From Streptomyces sp. TRM64462 (GTDB lineage: Bacteria; Actinomycetota; Actinomycetes; Streptomycetales; Streptomycetaceae): DNA of 51,765 bases. Location: the NCBI RefSeq assembly GCF_013362995.1, contig NZ_JABWDV010000311.1:1-51765 (forward strand). Direction: 5' to 3'. Position 1 is the first letter of the stretch. Each line of letters starts with the position of its first letter. A program made the position numbers and the translations under genes. The notes below the pieces were generated by a model. That model ran no database searches, had not been told where the DNA came from, and saw nothing but the letters and a program-made list of their open reading frames with translations. This document shows, one piece after another, positions 38,569 to 46,191 of this stretch.

Positions 38569-39735
38569 TCAGGACGCGAACGCGGCCCAGGCGACCGGGA
38601 CGTTGGACCAGGAGGAGGACGAGCCGAAGCCGAAGAGGGTGCACCCGGTCGTGCTGATGCTGATGACCCGGACGTTCCAGCCGGCGGTCGCCCCCGCGCC
38701 CGAGTTGATGTTGGCGAAGACCTTCGGTGCCGTCGCGAAGGGCGTGTTGAAGGAGAACGTCCAGGTGAACGAGGTCGAGTTGCTGAACGTGATCGGGACG
38801 ACGCCGCTCTCGCCGTAGTGCGCCTTGTGCGTACGGACGATCAGGTCGTCGTCGGTCTTCAGGGTGTTGGGCGCGTCCCGGTAGAGCTTGGTGTCGGCGC
38901 CCTCGGTGCCGCCCGGGCCCCAGAAGATGGAGCCGTCGCCGTTGATGAACATGCGGGAGTTGGTCTCGCCGGGCGTGCGGACGGAGAAGGCGTTGGAGGT
39001 CGGCGCCCGGTACGCGCGGATGATCGCGTCCGTTGCCATCGTGGGTCCGGAGTGCCGGTACCAGGTGGCGTCGCCGAGCTGGAGCTGCCCGGTGTCGCCG
39101 AGCCGCAGGATCGGCTCCCACTCGGTGCCGCTCCAGCGCTGGAGGACGCCGTTGACGTCCCGGTACTGGCCGGTGTAGCCGCCGCTGAAGCCGCTCGCCC
39201 AGCCGGGCGGGACGATGCCGCCGAGCGCGGCGGTGTAGCGGCGGCGCTCGGCGACGGCGGTGCCCCAGTCGATGCCGCCGGTGCCCGCGCTCGCCCCGGC
39301 CGGCACGGTCACCTCGTACAGCTTCTCGCTGTTGGCGGGGGAGACCGGGGCGACCGGGTCCGCCGCGGGGGTGCCCTCGACGATCTCGACGCGGCCCTCC
39401 AGGAGCTGGGAGCCGTCGTACACGTCGTCGCGGACCCGCACCACGACGGCGTCGATGCGGGCGTAGGTGGCGTCGCCGTCCGAGAACGTCAGCAGCTCCT
39501 CGGCGTCGACGGTGACGGCGTACCCGCCCTGGGGTGCGGCGTTGGCGCCCTGGATCCACAGCCGGCCCGGCTGGAGCGTCGCCTGCATCGCGGAGGAGCC
39601 CGCCAGGTCGAGGCCGCCCGGTATGCAGCCGCCGCGGGTGGTCAGGGGACCGGTCGGCGCCATGCCGACCGATGCGGCGAGGCGGTGGTCCTCGGGGGTC
39701 ATTCCATTGGTGAGTCGGCCTACGCGTACGGTCAT
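38569..39735 (-). CDS. Tail fibre B with H-type lectin-like tip
   Basis: 388 residues. The N-terminal module matches fibres A and C (MTPEDHRLAASVGMAPTGPL; GYAVTVDAEELLTFSDGDATY; GGIDWGTAV), with one stalk motif (YTGQYRDVNGVLQRWSGTEW). The middle holds a phage-spike-like beta segment (NSRMFINGDGSIFWGPGG). The last 70 or so residues (SFTWTFSFNTPFATAPKVFANI; WNVRVISISTTGCTLFGF; VPVAWAAFAS) have the strand and Trp pattern of an H-type lectin domain, a sugar-binding fold of discoidins. Sugar binding is inferred. Confidence 0.76.
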   Translation of the reverse strand: MTVRVGRLTNGMTPEDHRLAASVGMAPTGPLTTRGGCIPGGLDLAGSSAMQATLQPGRLWIQGANAAPQGGYAVTVDAEELLTFSDGDATYARIDAVVVRVRDDVYDGSQLLEGRVEIVEGTPAADPVAPVSPANSEKLYEVTVPAGASAGTGGIDWGTAVAERRRYTAALGGIVPPGWASGFSGGYTGQYRDVNGVLQRWSGTEWEPILRLGDTGQLQLGDATWYRHSGPTMATDAIIRAYRAPTSNAFSVRTPGETNSRMFINGDGSIFWGPGGTEGADTKLYRDAPNTLKTDDDLIVRTHKAHYGESGVVPITFSNSTSFTWTFSFNTPFATAPKVFANINSGAGATAGWNVRVISISTTGCTLFGFGSSSSWSNVPVAWAAFAS

Positions 39736-39778
39736 GTGCCTGCTTCTCCTCGGTGCGGGAGTCGGATCTGACAGTGGG

Positions 39779-40693
39779 TCAGAGATATGCGGAGCGCCAG
39801 GTCAGCCGCGCGGACGCGGCCGGTGTGCCGTCGGCGGCGCGGAACTCCAGCCGGTTCTCGCCCGGCCGCAGGACGAACGCCTGCTCGGGGCTGCTGCCGG
39901 GCGCGGCCGTGTACAGCCGGGACGCGCGGTCGCCCAGCAGGACGGTGCCCTCCTGCGTGTCGACGGTCAGCCGGTCGCCGGCGGCGAGCGCCAGGTCGTA
40001 CTCCAGGGCCCGCCCGGTGGCGTGGTTGACCAGCCGGGGGCGGGTCACCGGGCCGGTGAACACCACCTGGGGGCAGGTGGCGGCGCTGCCGCTGTTGACG
40101 GCGGCGGCCGAGCCGGTCGCGGCGGGCGTGCCGTAGTCGAGCGGGTAGCCGAGCGGGTACGTGAGCCCGGAGCCGTACTGCGGCAGGGACAGCGACAGGA
40201 CCTCCTCACGCAGCGCGTAGCGGCGCGGGTCGGTGGCGACCCACTGGACGGTCGCCCGGGTGACGCCGCCGGTGGCGAACTGCCGGTCGGTCGGGACGGC
40301 CCGCTGGGTGACCCGGGCCCGTACGCCGGTGGTGCGGCCGTGCAGCCGGACCGCGAGCCACTGCTCGCCGTCCTCGACGGGCGTGGCGCGGACGAAGGCG
40401 TCGAGCAGCTCGTGCGCAGCGTCGGCGGACGCGCCCGGCAGCAGCCAGACACCGGCGGTGACGGTACGCGGCTGGGACCAGCGGGCGCCGGGCCAGGAGC
40501 CGTGGCCGGTGGGGCGGGCGGCGTCGCCCGAGTCGAGGCCCGGGAGGTCGGCCCAGCCGGTGAGGCCCTGCCGGTCGACGCCGTACGGGGTGCCGGGGCC
40601 GAGCAGCAGTCCGGCCCACTGGATCTGCCCGTCGCGGGTGATCAGTGAGCCGGGGGACGACACGAGGTCGTGGTCGGACACAGGGACGGTCAT
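39779..40693 (-). CDS. Distal tail protein (Dit-like), copy 1
   Basis: 304 residues from the ATG at 40693 (MTVPVSDHDLVSS); the in-frame GTG two codons earlier is less likely. It opens with GSLITRDGQIQWAGLLLGPGTPYGVDRQGLTGWADLP and continues VRARVTQRAVPTDRQF and ATVQWVATDPRRYAL, the phage distal-tail/siphovirus tail-component pattern. The C-terminal half is a galectin-like beta sandwich (PQVVFTGPVTRPRLVNHATG; LTVDTQEGTVLLGDRASRLY). Dit hexamers join the tail tube to the hub. It is strongly similar along its length to copy 2 at 41985-42920. Confidence 0.8.
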   Translation of the reverse strand: MTVPVSDHDLVSSPGSLITRDGQIQWAGLLLGPGTPYGVDRQGLTGWADLPGLDSGDAARPTGHGSWPGARWSQPRTVTAGVWLLPGASADAAHELLDAFVRATPVEDGEQWLAVRLHGRTTGVRARVTQRAVPTDRQFATGGVTRATVQWVATDPRRYALREEVLSLSLPQYGSGLTYPLGYPLDYGTPAATGSAAAVNSGSAATCPQVVFTGPVTRPRLVNHATGRALEYDLALAAGDRLTVDTQEGTVLLGDRASRLYTAAPGSSPEQAFVLRPGENRLEFRAADGTPAASARLTWRSAYL

Positions 40694-40718
40694 GGGCACC
40701 TCAGATCTCTCAGATCTC

Positions 40719-41903
40719 TCACAGGAGTGGGTCCACGCGGACGAAGCGGTTGTCGAACCAGGCGTTGACCGTGGTGGCGTCGGAGCGGTAGGCGAGCGTC
40801 GCGGTGTGTACGGCCCCTGCGGTGAGCCCGGTGACCCGGAACGTGGTGCTGCAGGAGGTGCTCCTGGGGCTGGTGTTGATCGCCGACCGGTCGTCGTGCG
40901 CCGGTGTGACCACCGTGCCGTCCCGCCGGATGACGGCGGTGATGAACCCGTACGTGTCGCTGGTGCCGCTCGTCAGCATGCGGGCGCCGACGGTCACCAG
41001 GACCGCGCCGGACGGCGGTGCGGTGAAGGTGACGGACAGCGGGCTGCCGGGGGTGTCCAGCAGCGACTCCACGAAGGTGGTGGAGGCGGTGTACCCGGCG
41101 TCGTTCGAGATCTGGAACGCCGGTCCCGGTACGGCCGGGCGCCACAGCGCGCCGTCCCAGCGCTCCAGCCGGGCCGGTGTGTCGCGGTACTGGCCGGTGT
41201 ACTGGCCCTTGCCGAGCGCCCCGGACGGGGCGATGCCGCCGAGGCCGCGGGCGTAGCCGACCCACTGGGTGCCGTCCCAGCGCTCCAGGACCCCGGAGGC
41301 GTCCCGGTACTGGCCCGGGTACGCGCCCGCGTCCGAGTCGCCGCCGGGCACGGGCAGGATGCCGCCGAGCGCGACGGTGGCGGTACGCCGGTCGGTGAGC
41401 GCCGTCGTCCAGTCGATGCCGCCGGTGCCGGCCGCGGCCTCCGCGGGGACGCGCACCTCGTACAGCGGGAGCGCGGTCGCGGGCACGGCCGGCGCCTGCG
41501 GGCTCGGGTCCGGCGTGCCGGCCAGGACCTCCACGGAGGCCGCGGTGGTGCCCGTACCGTCGTACGCGTCGTCCTGCACGCGCAGGCAGACGAGGTCGAT
41601 CCGGTCGTGCTGGGCGTCACCGTCCGCGAACGTCAGCGTGACGGGCTGGGTGAGCGCCAGCGGGTAGGCGCCCTGCCCGTCCATGCCCTGGACGACGGCG
41701 CGCCCGGGGAAGACGGTCGCCGTCATCGCGGCCGCGCCGGACACCGTGAACCCGGCGATCCGGAACTGCCCGTTCGCCGACCCGGGCAGGATCCCGGACC
41801 GTGTACGCACGGGCGACTCGGGCGTCAGAGCACCGAGCTGGGTGACCCGGGTGTCCTCCCGGGTCTGTCCGGACGGCGTCAGCCATCCACTCCGCAGATT
41901 CAT
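40719..41903 (-). CDS. Tail fibre/receptor-binding protein C
   Basis: 394 residues, third paralogue of the fibre family (MNLRSGWLTPSGQTREDTRV; YDGTGTTAASVEVLAGTPDPS; GGIDWTTALTDRR). It has two stalk motifs, YPGQYRDASGVLERWDGTQW and YTGQYRDTPARLERWDGALW. The C-terminal knob (FQISNDAGYTASTTFVES; FTAPPSGAVLVTVGARML; VNAWFDNRFVRVDPLL) is unlike those of A and B, and may be a jelly-roll. It lies between the two Dit copies. The ATG at 41903 follows AAGGAG. Confidence 0.76.
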   Translation of the reverse strand: MNLRSGWLTPSGQTREDTRVTQLGALTPESPVRTRSGILPGSANGQFRIAGFTVSGAAAMTATVFPGRAVVQGMDGQGAYPLALTQPVTLTFADGDAQHDRIDLVCLRVQDDAYDGTGTTAASVEVLAGTPDPSPQAPAVPATALPLYEVRVPAEAAAGTGGIDWTTALTDRRTATVALGGILPVPGGDSDAGAYPGQYRDASGVLERWDGTQWVGYARGLGGIAPSGALGKGQYTGQYRDTPARLERWDGALWRPAVPGPAFQISNDAGYTASTTFVESLLDTPGSPLSVTFTAPPSGAVLVTVGARMLTSGTSDTYGFITAVIRRDGTVVTPAHDDRSAINTSPRSTSCSTTFRVTGLTAGAVHTATLAYRSDATTVNAWFDNRFVRVDPLL

Positions 41904-41940
41904 GGGACACAGCTCCTTCGAAGGTCGGGAACGGGTGGTG

Positions 41941-41998
41941 CGGCGTCACCACTCGGCGGCACCGCTCGGCGGCACCGCTCGGCGTCACCACTCGGCGG
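41941..41998. repeat. Short direct repeats after Dit copy 2
   Basis: A 19-base unit at 41941-41959 recurs at 41980-41998, where it forms the 3' end of the Dit gene. Two copies of CACCGCTCGGCG lie between. It may be a trace of slippage or recombination between repeated tail modules. Confidence 0.6.
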
Positions 41999-42920
41999 TG
42001 CGCCAGCGGACCGTCATACGGGCGCCCGGCTCGGACGACTCCGGGCGGAAGGCGAGTTCGCCGCGGCCGGGCCCGAACGCGAAGAGCTCCTCGGGGCCGC
42101 TGTCCGGGGCGGCCGTGTGGCGGCGGGCCGCGGTGCCGTTGAGGGTGACCGTGCCGGCCGCGGTGTCGACGGTCAGTTCGTCTCCGGCCGCCAGGCTGAT
42201 CAGATAGCGCAGCTTCCGGCCCCCGACCCGCTCCGTCACCGACGGCAGGGTGCACGGGCCGTGGAAGGTCAGCACCGGCTGGGTGGGCGCCGAGCCGTCG
42301 TTGCGCACCTCGACGTCGCCCGTGTCGGCGGGCTCGCCCCACTCCAGGGGCCAGGTCAACGGCCACGTCAGGCCCGTCTCGGGCTGCGGCGCGCCGGTCT
42401 CCGCGTACTGCTCGGCGATCGCGTACCGGCGCGGGTCGGTGGCGAGCCACTGCACGGACGCCTTCGCGACGCCCTGCGTGAGGAGCTGCCGGTCGGTCGG
42501 GATGACCCGCTGGGTGACCCGGGCCCGTACGGCGAGGGTCTCGCCGTTCACCCGGACCGCCAGCCACTGCTCGTGGTCCAGCAGGGCGGTGCCGTGCCGC
42601 AGCGCCCGAAGGGTACGCAGGGCGGCGCCGTCCTCGGCGTCCGGGAGCAGCCACACATGGGCGGCGACGCGGCGCGGCTTGGCGTAGCGGGCGCCCGGCC
42701 AGGCGCCGTGGCCCGTCGGGCGGTCGGCGTCGCCCGAGTCGGCCTCCGGGAGGTCCTCCCAGCCGGTCAGGCCCTGCCGGTCGACTCCGTACGCGGTGCC
42801 GGGGCCGAACAGCAGTCCGGCCCACTGGATCTGCCCGTCGCGGGTGATCAGTGAGCCGGGTGCGGTGTCGTCGGTCGCGGTGCTGGTCGTCGTGGCGGTC
42901 GTCGTGGCGGTCGGTGTCAC
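41985..42920 (-). CDS. Distal tail protein (Dit-like), copy 2
   Basis: 311 residues from a GTG at 42920; an upstream GTG at 42929 is in frame but lies on the GAAGGAGGAG ribosome binding site. After a Thr-rich lead (TPTATTTATTTSTA) it reads GSLITRDGQIQWAGLLFGPGTAYGVDRQGL, nearly identical to copy 1, then VRARVTQRVIPTDRQLL and ASVQWLATDPRRYAI. The galectin-like half is PVLTFHGPCTLPSVTERVGG and LTVDTAAGTVTLNGTAARR. Directly downstream of the tape measures, this is the normal position for Dit; copy 1 is the extra one. Confidence 0.8.
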   Translation of the reverse strand: MTPTATTTATTTSTATDDTAPGSLITRDGQIQWAGLLFGPGTAYGVDRQGLTGWEDLPEADSGDADRPTGHGAWPGARYAKPRRVAAHVWLLPDAEDGAALRTLRALRHGTALLDHEQWLAVRVNGETLAVRARVTQRVIPTDRQLLTQGVAKASVQWLATDPRRYAIAEQYAETGAPQPETGLTWPLTWPLEWGEPADTGDVEVRNDGSAPTQPVLTFHGPCTLPSVTERVGGRKLRYLISLAAGDELTVDTAAGTVTLNGTAARRHTAAPDSGPEELFAFGPGRGELAFRPESSEPGARMTVRWRTAEW

Positions 42921-42960
42921 GACCGTCACCTCCTCCTTCGTCGTACCTGCGGGCGGGGGT

Positions 42961-44235
42961 TCATGCCGCCCGGACCAGGAACAGCAGGTCCTCGGCGATG
43001 CCGTACGGGCTGCTCCCGGAGGGCTCGTGGAAGGCGTCCAGGGTGACGCGGCGCGGCTCGGGCTCCGCGGCCGGGCGGCTCGTGCGCTCGGCGGCGCGCA
43101 GCCCCGGCACGCCGGACAGCGGCAGGACGGCTCCGGGCCGGCTGCCGTGCGGCGGGGTCACCACGCCGCCGTCGGCGAGCATGGGGATCTTGGGGATGTT
43201 CACCCCGAACTTCTTGCCGAGGATGCTGAAACTGAGGCTGTTCAGCCCGTCGATGACCCAGTTCGCGAAGCCGATCAGCCCTTCGAGCGGCGCCTTGAGC
43301 ACGCCGACGATCGCTTCGAGCCCGGTCCTGATGAAGTCGCCGATGCCGCGCAGCGTGCCGGCGGTGGCGTCCTTGACGCGGCGGAACGCCTCCGGGATCT
43401 TCTTGGTGATCCAGTCGGTGACCGGCCGCACCGCGTTCTTCAGCCCGTTCCAGGCGCCCCGGACGATCCCGGTGAGGGCCCGGGTGGCCCCGGAGACGGC
43501 TCCGCTGACGCGGCGGATCCCGTTGACGGCGGCGCCGATGCCCTTCACCACGCCGGTGATGACGGCGAGTACGGCCTTGAAGTACGTCGAGACGATGGTC
43601 ACGTACAGCTTCACGACCGGCCCGAGGAACGCCCAGATGCCCTGGAGCACCTTCAGCACCTGCTGGAAGACCTGCTTCATGAACTTCTGACCGGTCTCGG
43701 AGCTGAGCGCCAGCTCGATGAGGTAGCCGGCGATCGGCACGATCAGCCCGATGAGGAAGCCGATCGGGTTGGCGCGCATGGCGACGTTGACGGCCGTCAT
43801 GGCGCCGGCGGCGACGGTGAAGGCGCCGCCGAGGAACCCCATGAGCTTGCCGACCGTGCCGCCCGCTGCGCCGAGCAGCCCGGCCACGGAGACGAACCCG
43901 CCGGCGCCGGCGCCGAGCCTCGCGGCGCTCATCCGCGCCCCCCGCACCTTCCCCTTGCCGCTCGCGACCTGTGTGGCGGTCCGCCCCGCGGTGGTCCCGG
44001 CCCTGGCCAGGGAGCGCGAGGACCCGTCCGCGCGGGCCTTGAACTGCCGGAGCTGCCCGCCCGCCGCGTCCGCTCCGCTCTTGACCCGGCCGACGGCGGC
44101 GGAGGCCTGCGACGCGGACCGGGCGCTTGCCCGGATGCCGCCGGAGACCTGGTTCACACGCGTACGGAACGAGCCGAGCGCCTGCGCGACCCCGGCGAGC
44201 GGATCCCGTACGGGGAGTGCGGCGGCGGCGCTCAT
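42961..44235 (-). CDS. Tape measure protein 1
   Basis: 424 residues. The N-terminal part is helical, Ala/Ser/Gly-rich (ARSASQASAAVGRVKSGAD), then hydrophobic segments (VSVAGLLGAAGGTVGKLMGF; IGFLIGLIVPIAGYLIEL) and amphipathic helices with repeated W and P (VLQGIWAFLGPVVKLYV; GAWNGLKNAVRPVTDWITKKI). The C-terminal IPKIPMLADGGVVTPPHG and AVLPLSG are the common tape-measure tail motif. The start overlaps the preceding tape measure stop (ATGA). A tape measure of this size would set a short tail, about 60 nm by the 1.5 angstrom per residue relation. Confidence 0.8.
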   Translation of the reverse strand: MSAAAALPVRDPLAGVAQALGSFRTRVNQVSGGIRASARSASQASAAVGRVKSGADAAGGQLRQFKARADGSSRSLARAGTTAGRTATQVASGKGKVRGARMSAARLGAGAGGFVSVAGLLGAAGGTVGKLMGFLGGAFTVAAGAMTAVNVAMRANPIGFLIGLIVPIAGYLIELALSSETGQKFMKQVFQQVLKVLQGIWAFLGPVVKLYVTIVSTYFKAVLAVITGVVKGIGAAVNGIRRVSGAVSGATRALTGIVRGAWNGLKNAVRPVTDWITKKIPEAFRRVKDATAGTLRGIGDFIRTGLEAIVGVLKAPLEGLIGFANWVIDGLNSLSFSILGKKFGVNIPKIPMLADGGVVTPPHGSRPGAVLPLSGVPGLRAAERTSRPAAEPEPRRVTLDAFHEPSGSSPYGIAEDLLFLVRAA

Positions 44236-45437
44236 CCGCGGGCCTTCGCCAGGAACATCAGCGCGTTGGCGGTGTCCTGGACGTCACTGGAGGGCGCGGC
44301 GTAGTAGTGCTCGATGTGGAACCCGGCGGCGGCGGTACCGGCCGGGCGGGCGCGCCTGGCCTCGGCGCGGGCGCGGGCGGCGGTGTGCCGGAGCAGCCGG
44401 TGCAGCTTGGACAGCGGCAGCACGGCCTCGGCCTCGCCGGCCTCGGCGACGATCGCCGGGACGCCGCCGTAGCGCGGCATGACGACGCCGCCCTCGGCGA
44501 GCCGGGGGATCCGGGGGAGGCTGACCCCGAACGTCTTCCCGCCGACGAGCGGCACCCAGCCGGGGATCGACACCTTGATGCCGTTGAGCTTGCCGATCGC
44601 GGAGTTGATCAGGTCGATGACGGCGTTGATCGGGCCGCGGACGGCGCTCTTGATCGCGTTGAAGGCGCGCGAGGCGATGCCCTTGAGCCCGCCCCAGATG
44701 CTGGACAGCTTGCTCTTGACCGCGCTGAACGCGCGCGGGACGACGTTCTTGATCCAGTTGATGACGGGGGTGATGACCCGCTTGATGCCGTTCCAGACGG
44801 TCGATACGACCTTCTTGACGGCGTTCATGACGGTGGTGATGACCTTCTTCCAGGCGTTGAAGTAGGTCTTGATCACCTTGGCGACGGCCTTGACGACCAC
44901 CGAGATGGCCTTCTTGATGCCGTTCCAGACCTTCTTGATGAGGGCGCCGGCCTTCTTCATGATCGGCCCGATCACCTTCATGACCGAGCTGATGACCTTC
45001 TTGATGGCTCCGAAGGCCTTCTTCATGATCTTCTGCATGGTCTTCGAGCGGGTCGCCATGTCGACGACCTTCTCGATGAGCGGGGCGAGCAGCGAGAGCA
45101 GGGTGCCGATGATGTTGCCCTTCATCGACTTGTTCAGGCCCTTCATGCCCTTGGAGGCCTTGTCGGCCCCGGACTTGAACTTCCCGACCTGCGTCCCGCT
45201 CTTCTGCCCGGTCCGCCCGGCCTTGGCCATCGACCGCTCGGCCTTGTCGGCGGCGCGCTGCAACTGCTGCAGCTCGCGGGCGGAGCCTTGGGCGGAGGTC
45301 TTGATCTTGTTGACGTTCCGGTCGGCGGTCGTGGCCTGACGGCCCAGGCCGGACGCGGCTCGGCCGGAGGCGTCGGCCTGGGTCTTGAACTGTTTCAGCG
45401 AGCCCGAGGCCCGTGCCGCCGCAGAGGCGAGGGACAT
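44232..45437 (-). CDS. Tape measure protein 2
   Basis: 401 residues, Lys-rich and helical (LKQFKTQADASGRAASGLGRQ; RELQQLQRAADKAERSMAKAG). The middle consists of repeated amphipathic units (KKAFGAIKKVISSVMKVIG; WNGIKKAISVVVKAVAKVI; WNGIKRVITPVINWIKNVV). The C-terminal VSLPRIPRLAEGGVVMPRYGG and EAVLPLSKLHRLLRH match the tape-measure tail motif of the neighbour. ATG 45437 has GAAGGAG upstream. It is a diverged paralogue of tape measure 1; both frames are intact. Confidence 0.8.
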   Translation of the reverse strand: MSLASAAARASGSLKQFKTQADASGRAASGLGRQATTADRNVNKIKTSAQGSARELQQLQRAADKAERSMAKAGRTGQKSGTQVGKFKSGADKASKGMKGLNKSMKGNIIGTLLSLLAPLIEKVVDMATRSKTMQKIMKKAFGAIKKVISSVMKVIGPIMKKAGALIKKVWNGIKKAISVVVKAVAKVIKTYFNAWKKVITTVMNAVKKVVSTVWNGIKRVITPVINWIKNVVPRAFSAVKSKLSSIWGGLKGIASRAFNAIKSAVRGPINAVIDLINSAIGKLNGIKVSIPGWVPLVGGKTFGVSLPRIPRLAEGGVVMPRYGGVPAIVAEAGEAEAVLPLSKLHRLLRHTAARARAEARRARPAGTAAAGFHIEHYYAAPSSDVQDTANALMFLAKARG

Positions 45438-45461
45438 GGCGACTCCTTCGATGGTGTGCGG

Positions 45462-46151
45462 CTAGGCGAAGGCGGTGGCGAGTTCGTTGACGGCGCTGCG
45501 CAGGACGCGGACCTCGGCGGCTACGCCGCGCGCCGTGGGTCCCAAGGGGTTCGTGGTGTCGACGCCGCGCGGTGTGGGGCCCGGACGTCTCGCTTCCGCG
45601 TCGCGCTGGCTCTGCATCGACTGGCCCGCAGTGCGCAGCACGCTCTTGATGCGGTCCACGTCGCGTTGGGTGTCCTTCAGGTTCTTGATGTAGTCGTGGT
45701 TGTCGTCGACGAGCTTGTCTCGCTTCTCCTTCTTCTCGCGATCCTCCTTCTGCGCCGCCGATTCGATCTTTTTTTGCAGCGTATCGATTTTCTTTTTCCA
45801 GCCGAACTCTCGGGTGGCGCCCAGGATGGTAATCCCTTTTTCGTCCACCTTGAATACCGAGATGCCGACTGTGAGTGCCGTGAGGCTGAGGGCCAGGCCG
45901 GTCAGGCCGCCGGTCAGGCCGGCGACGGTGTTGCTTATTCCGGCGAACGTGTTGGATATCCCGCTCTGGGTCGTCCGCAGAGCCTTGAACGTCGTCCGCA
46001 GGCCCTCGATGTCGGTGGAGTGGGTCCGGAGCTTCTCCGAGTGGCGGCTGGAGGTGTCAGTCAGCGAAGAGATCGCCGGAGTGACATGGTCCTTGAAATC
46101 ATCCTCAAGCTTTGCCAGGTCCCGGTCTACTTGCCCAAGTTTTCGAGCCAT
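45462..46151 (-). CDS. Coiled-coil tail protein, low GC
   Basis: 229 residues. Two helical coiled-coil stretches (KLGQVDRDLAKLEDDFKDHV; KKIDTLQKKIESAAQKEDREKKEKRDKLVDD) flank a hydrophobic Gly/Thr/Leu segment (TVAGLTGGLTGLALSLTALTVGI). The C-terminus is helical. It lies directly upstream of the tape measures, so it may be a tape-measure partner, although no family could be named. Base composition is clearly more AT-rich than its neighbours (T-runs near 45770 and 45795). The ATG at 46151 is preceded by GAGG. The longer frame upstream is antisense to the reversed gene. Confidence 0.65.
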   Translation of the reverse strand: MARKLGQVDRDLAKLEDDFKDHVTPAISSLTDTSSRHSEKLRTHSTDIEGLRTTFKALRTTQSGISNTFAGISNTVAGLTGGLTGLALSLTALTVGISVFKVDEKGITILGATREFGWKKKIDTLQKKIESAAQKEDREKKEKRDKLVDDNHDYIKNLKDTQRDVDRIKSVLRTAGQSMQSQRDAEARRPGPTPRGVDTTNPLGPTARGVAAEVRVLRSAVNELATAFA

Positions 46152-46163
46152 TTTCGCCTCGCG

Positions 46164-46190
46164 TAAGCTCTGTCGATGGTAAGGTCGCCC
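46164..46190 (+). promoter_or_regulatory. Divergent start region for the vWA-like gene
   Basis: The 40-base gap between the two divergent genes has TAAGCT (46164-46169), a possible -10, and AAGG (46181-46184) as the ribosome binding site for the GTG at 46192. A -35 would have to lie inside the coiled-coil gene and is not clear. Confidence 0.35.
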
Positions 46191-46191
46191 G

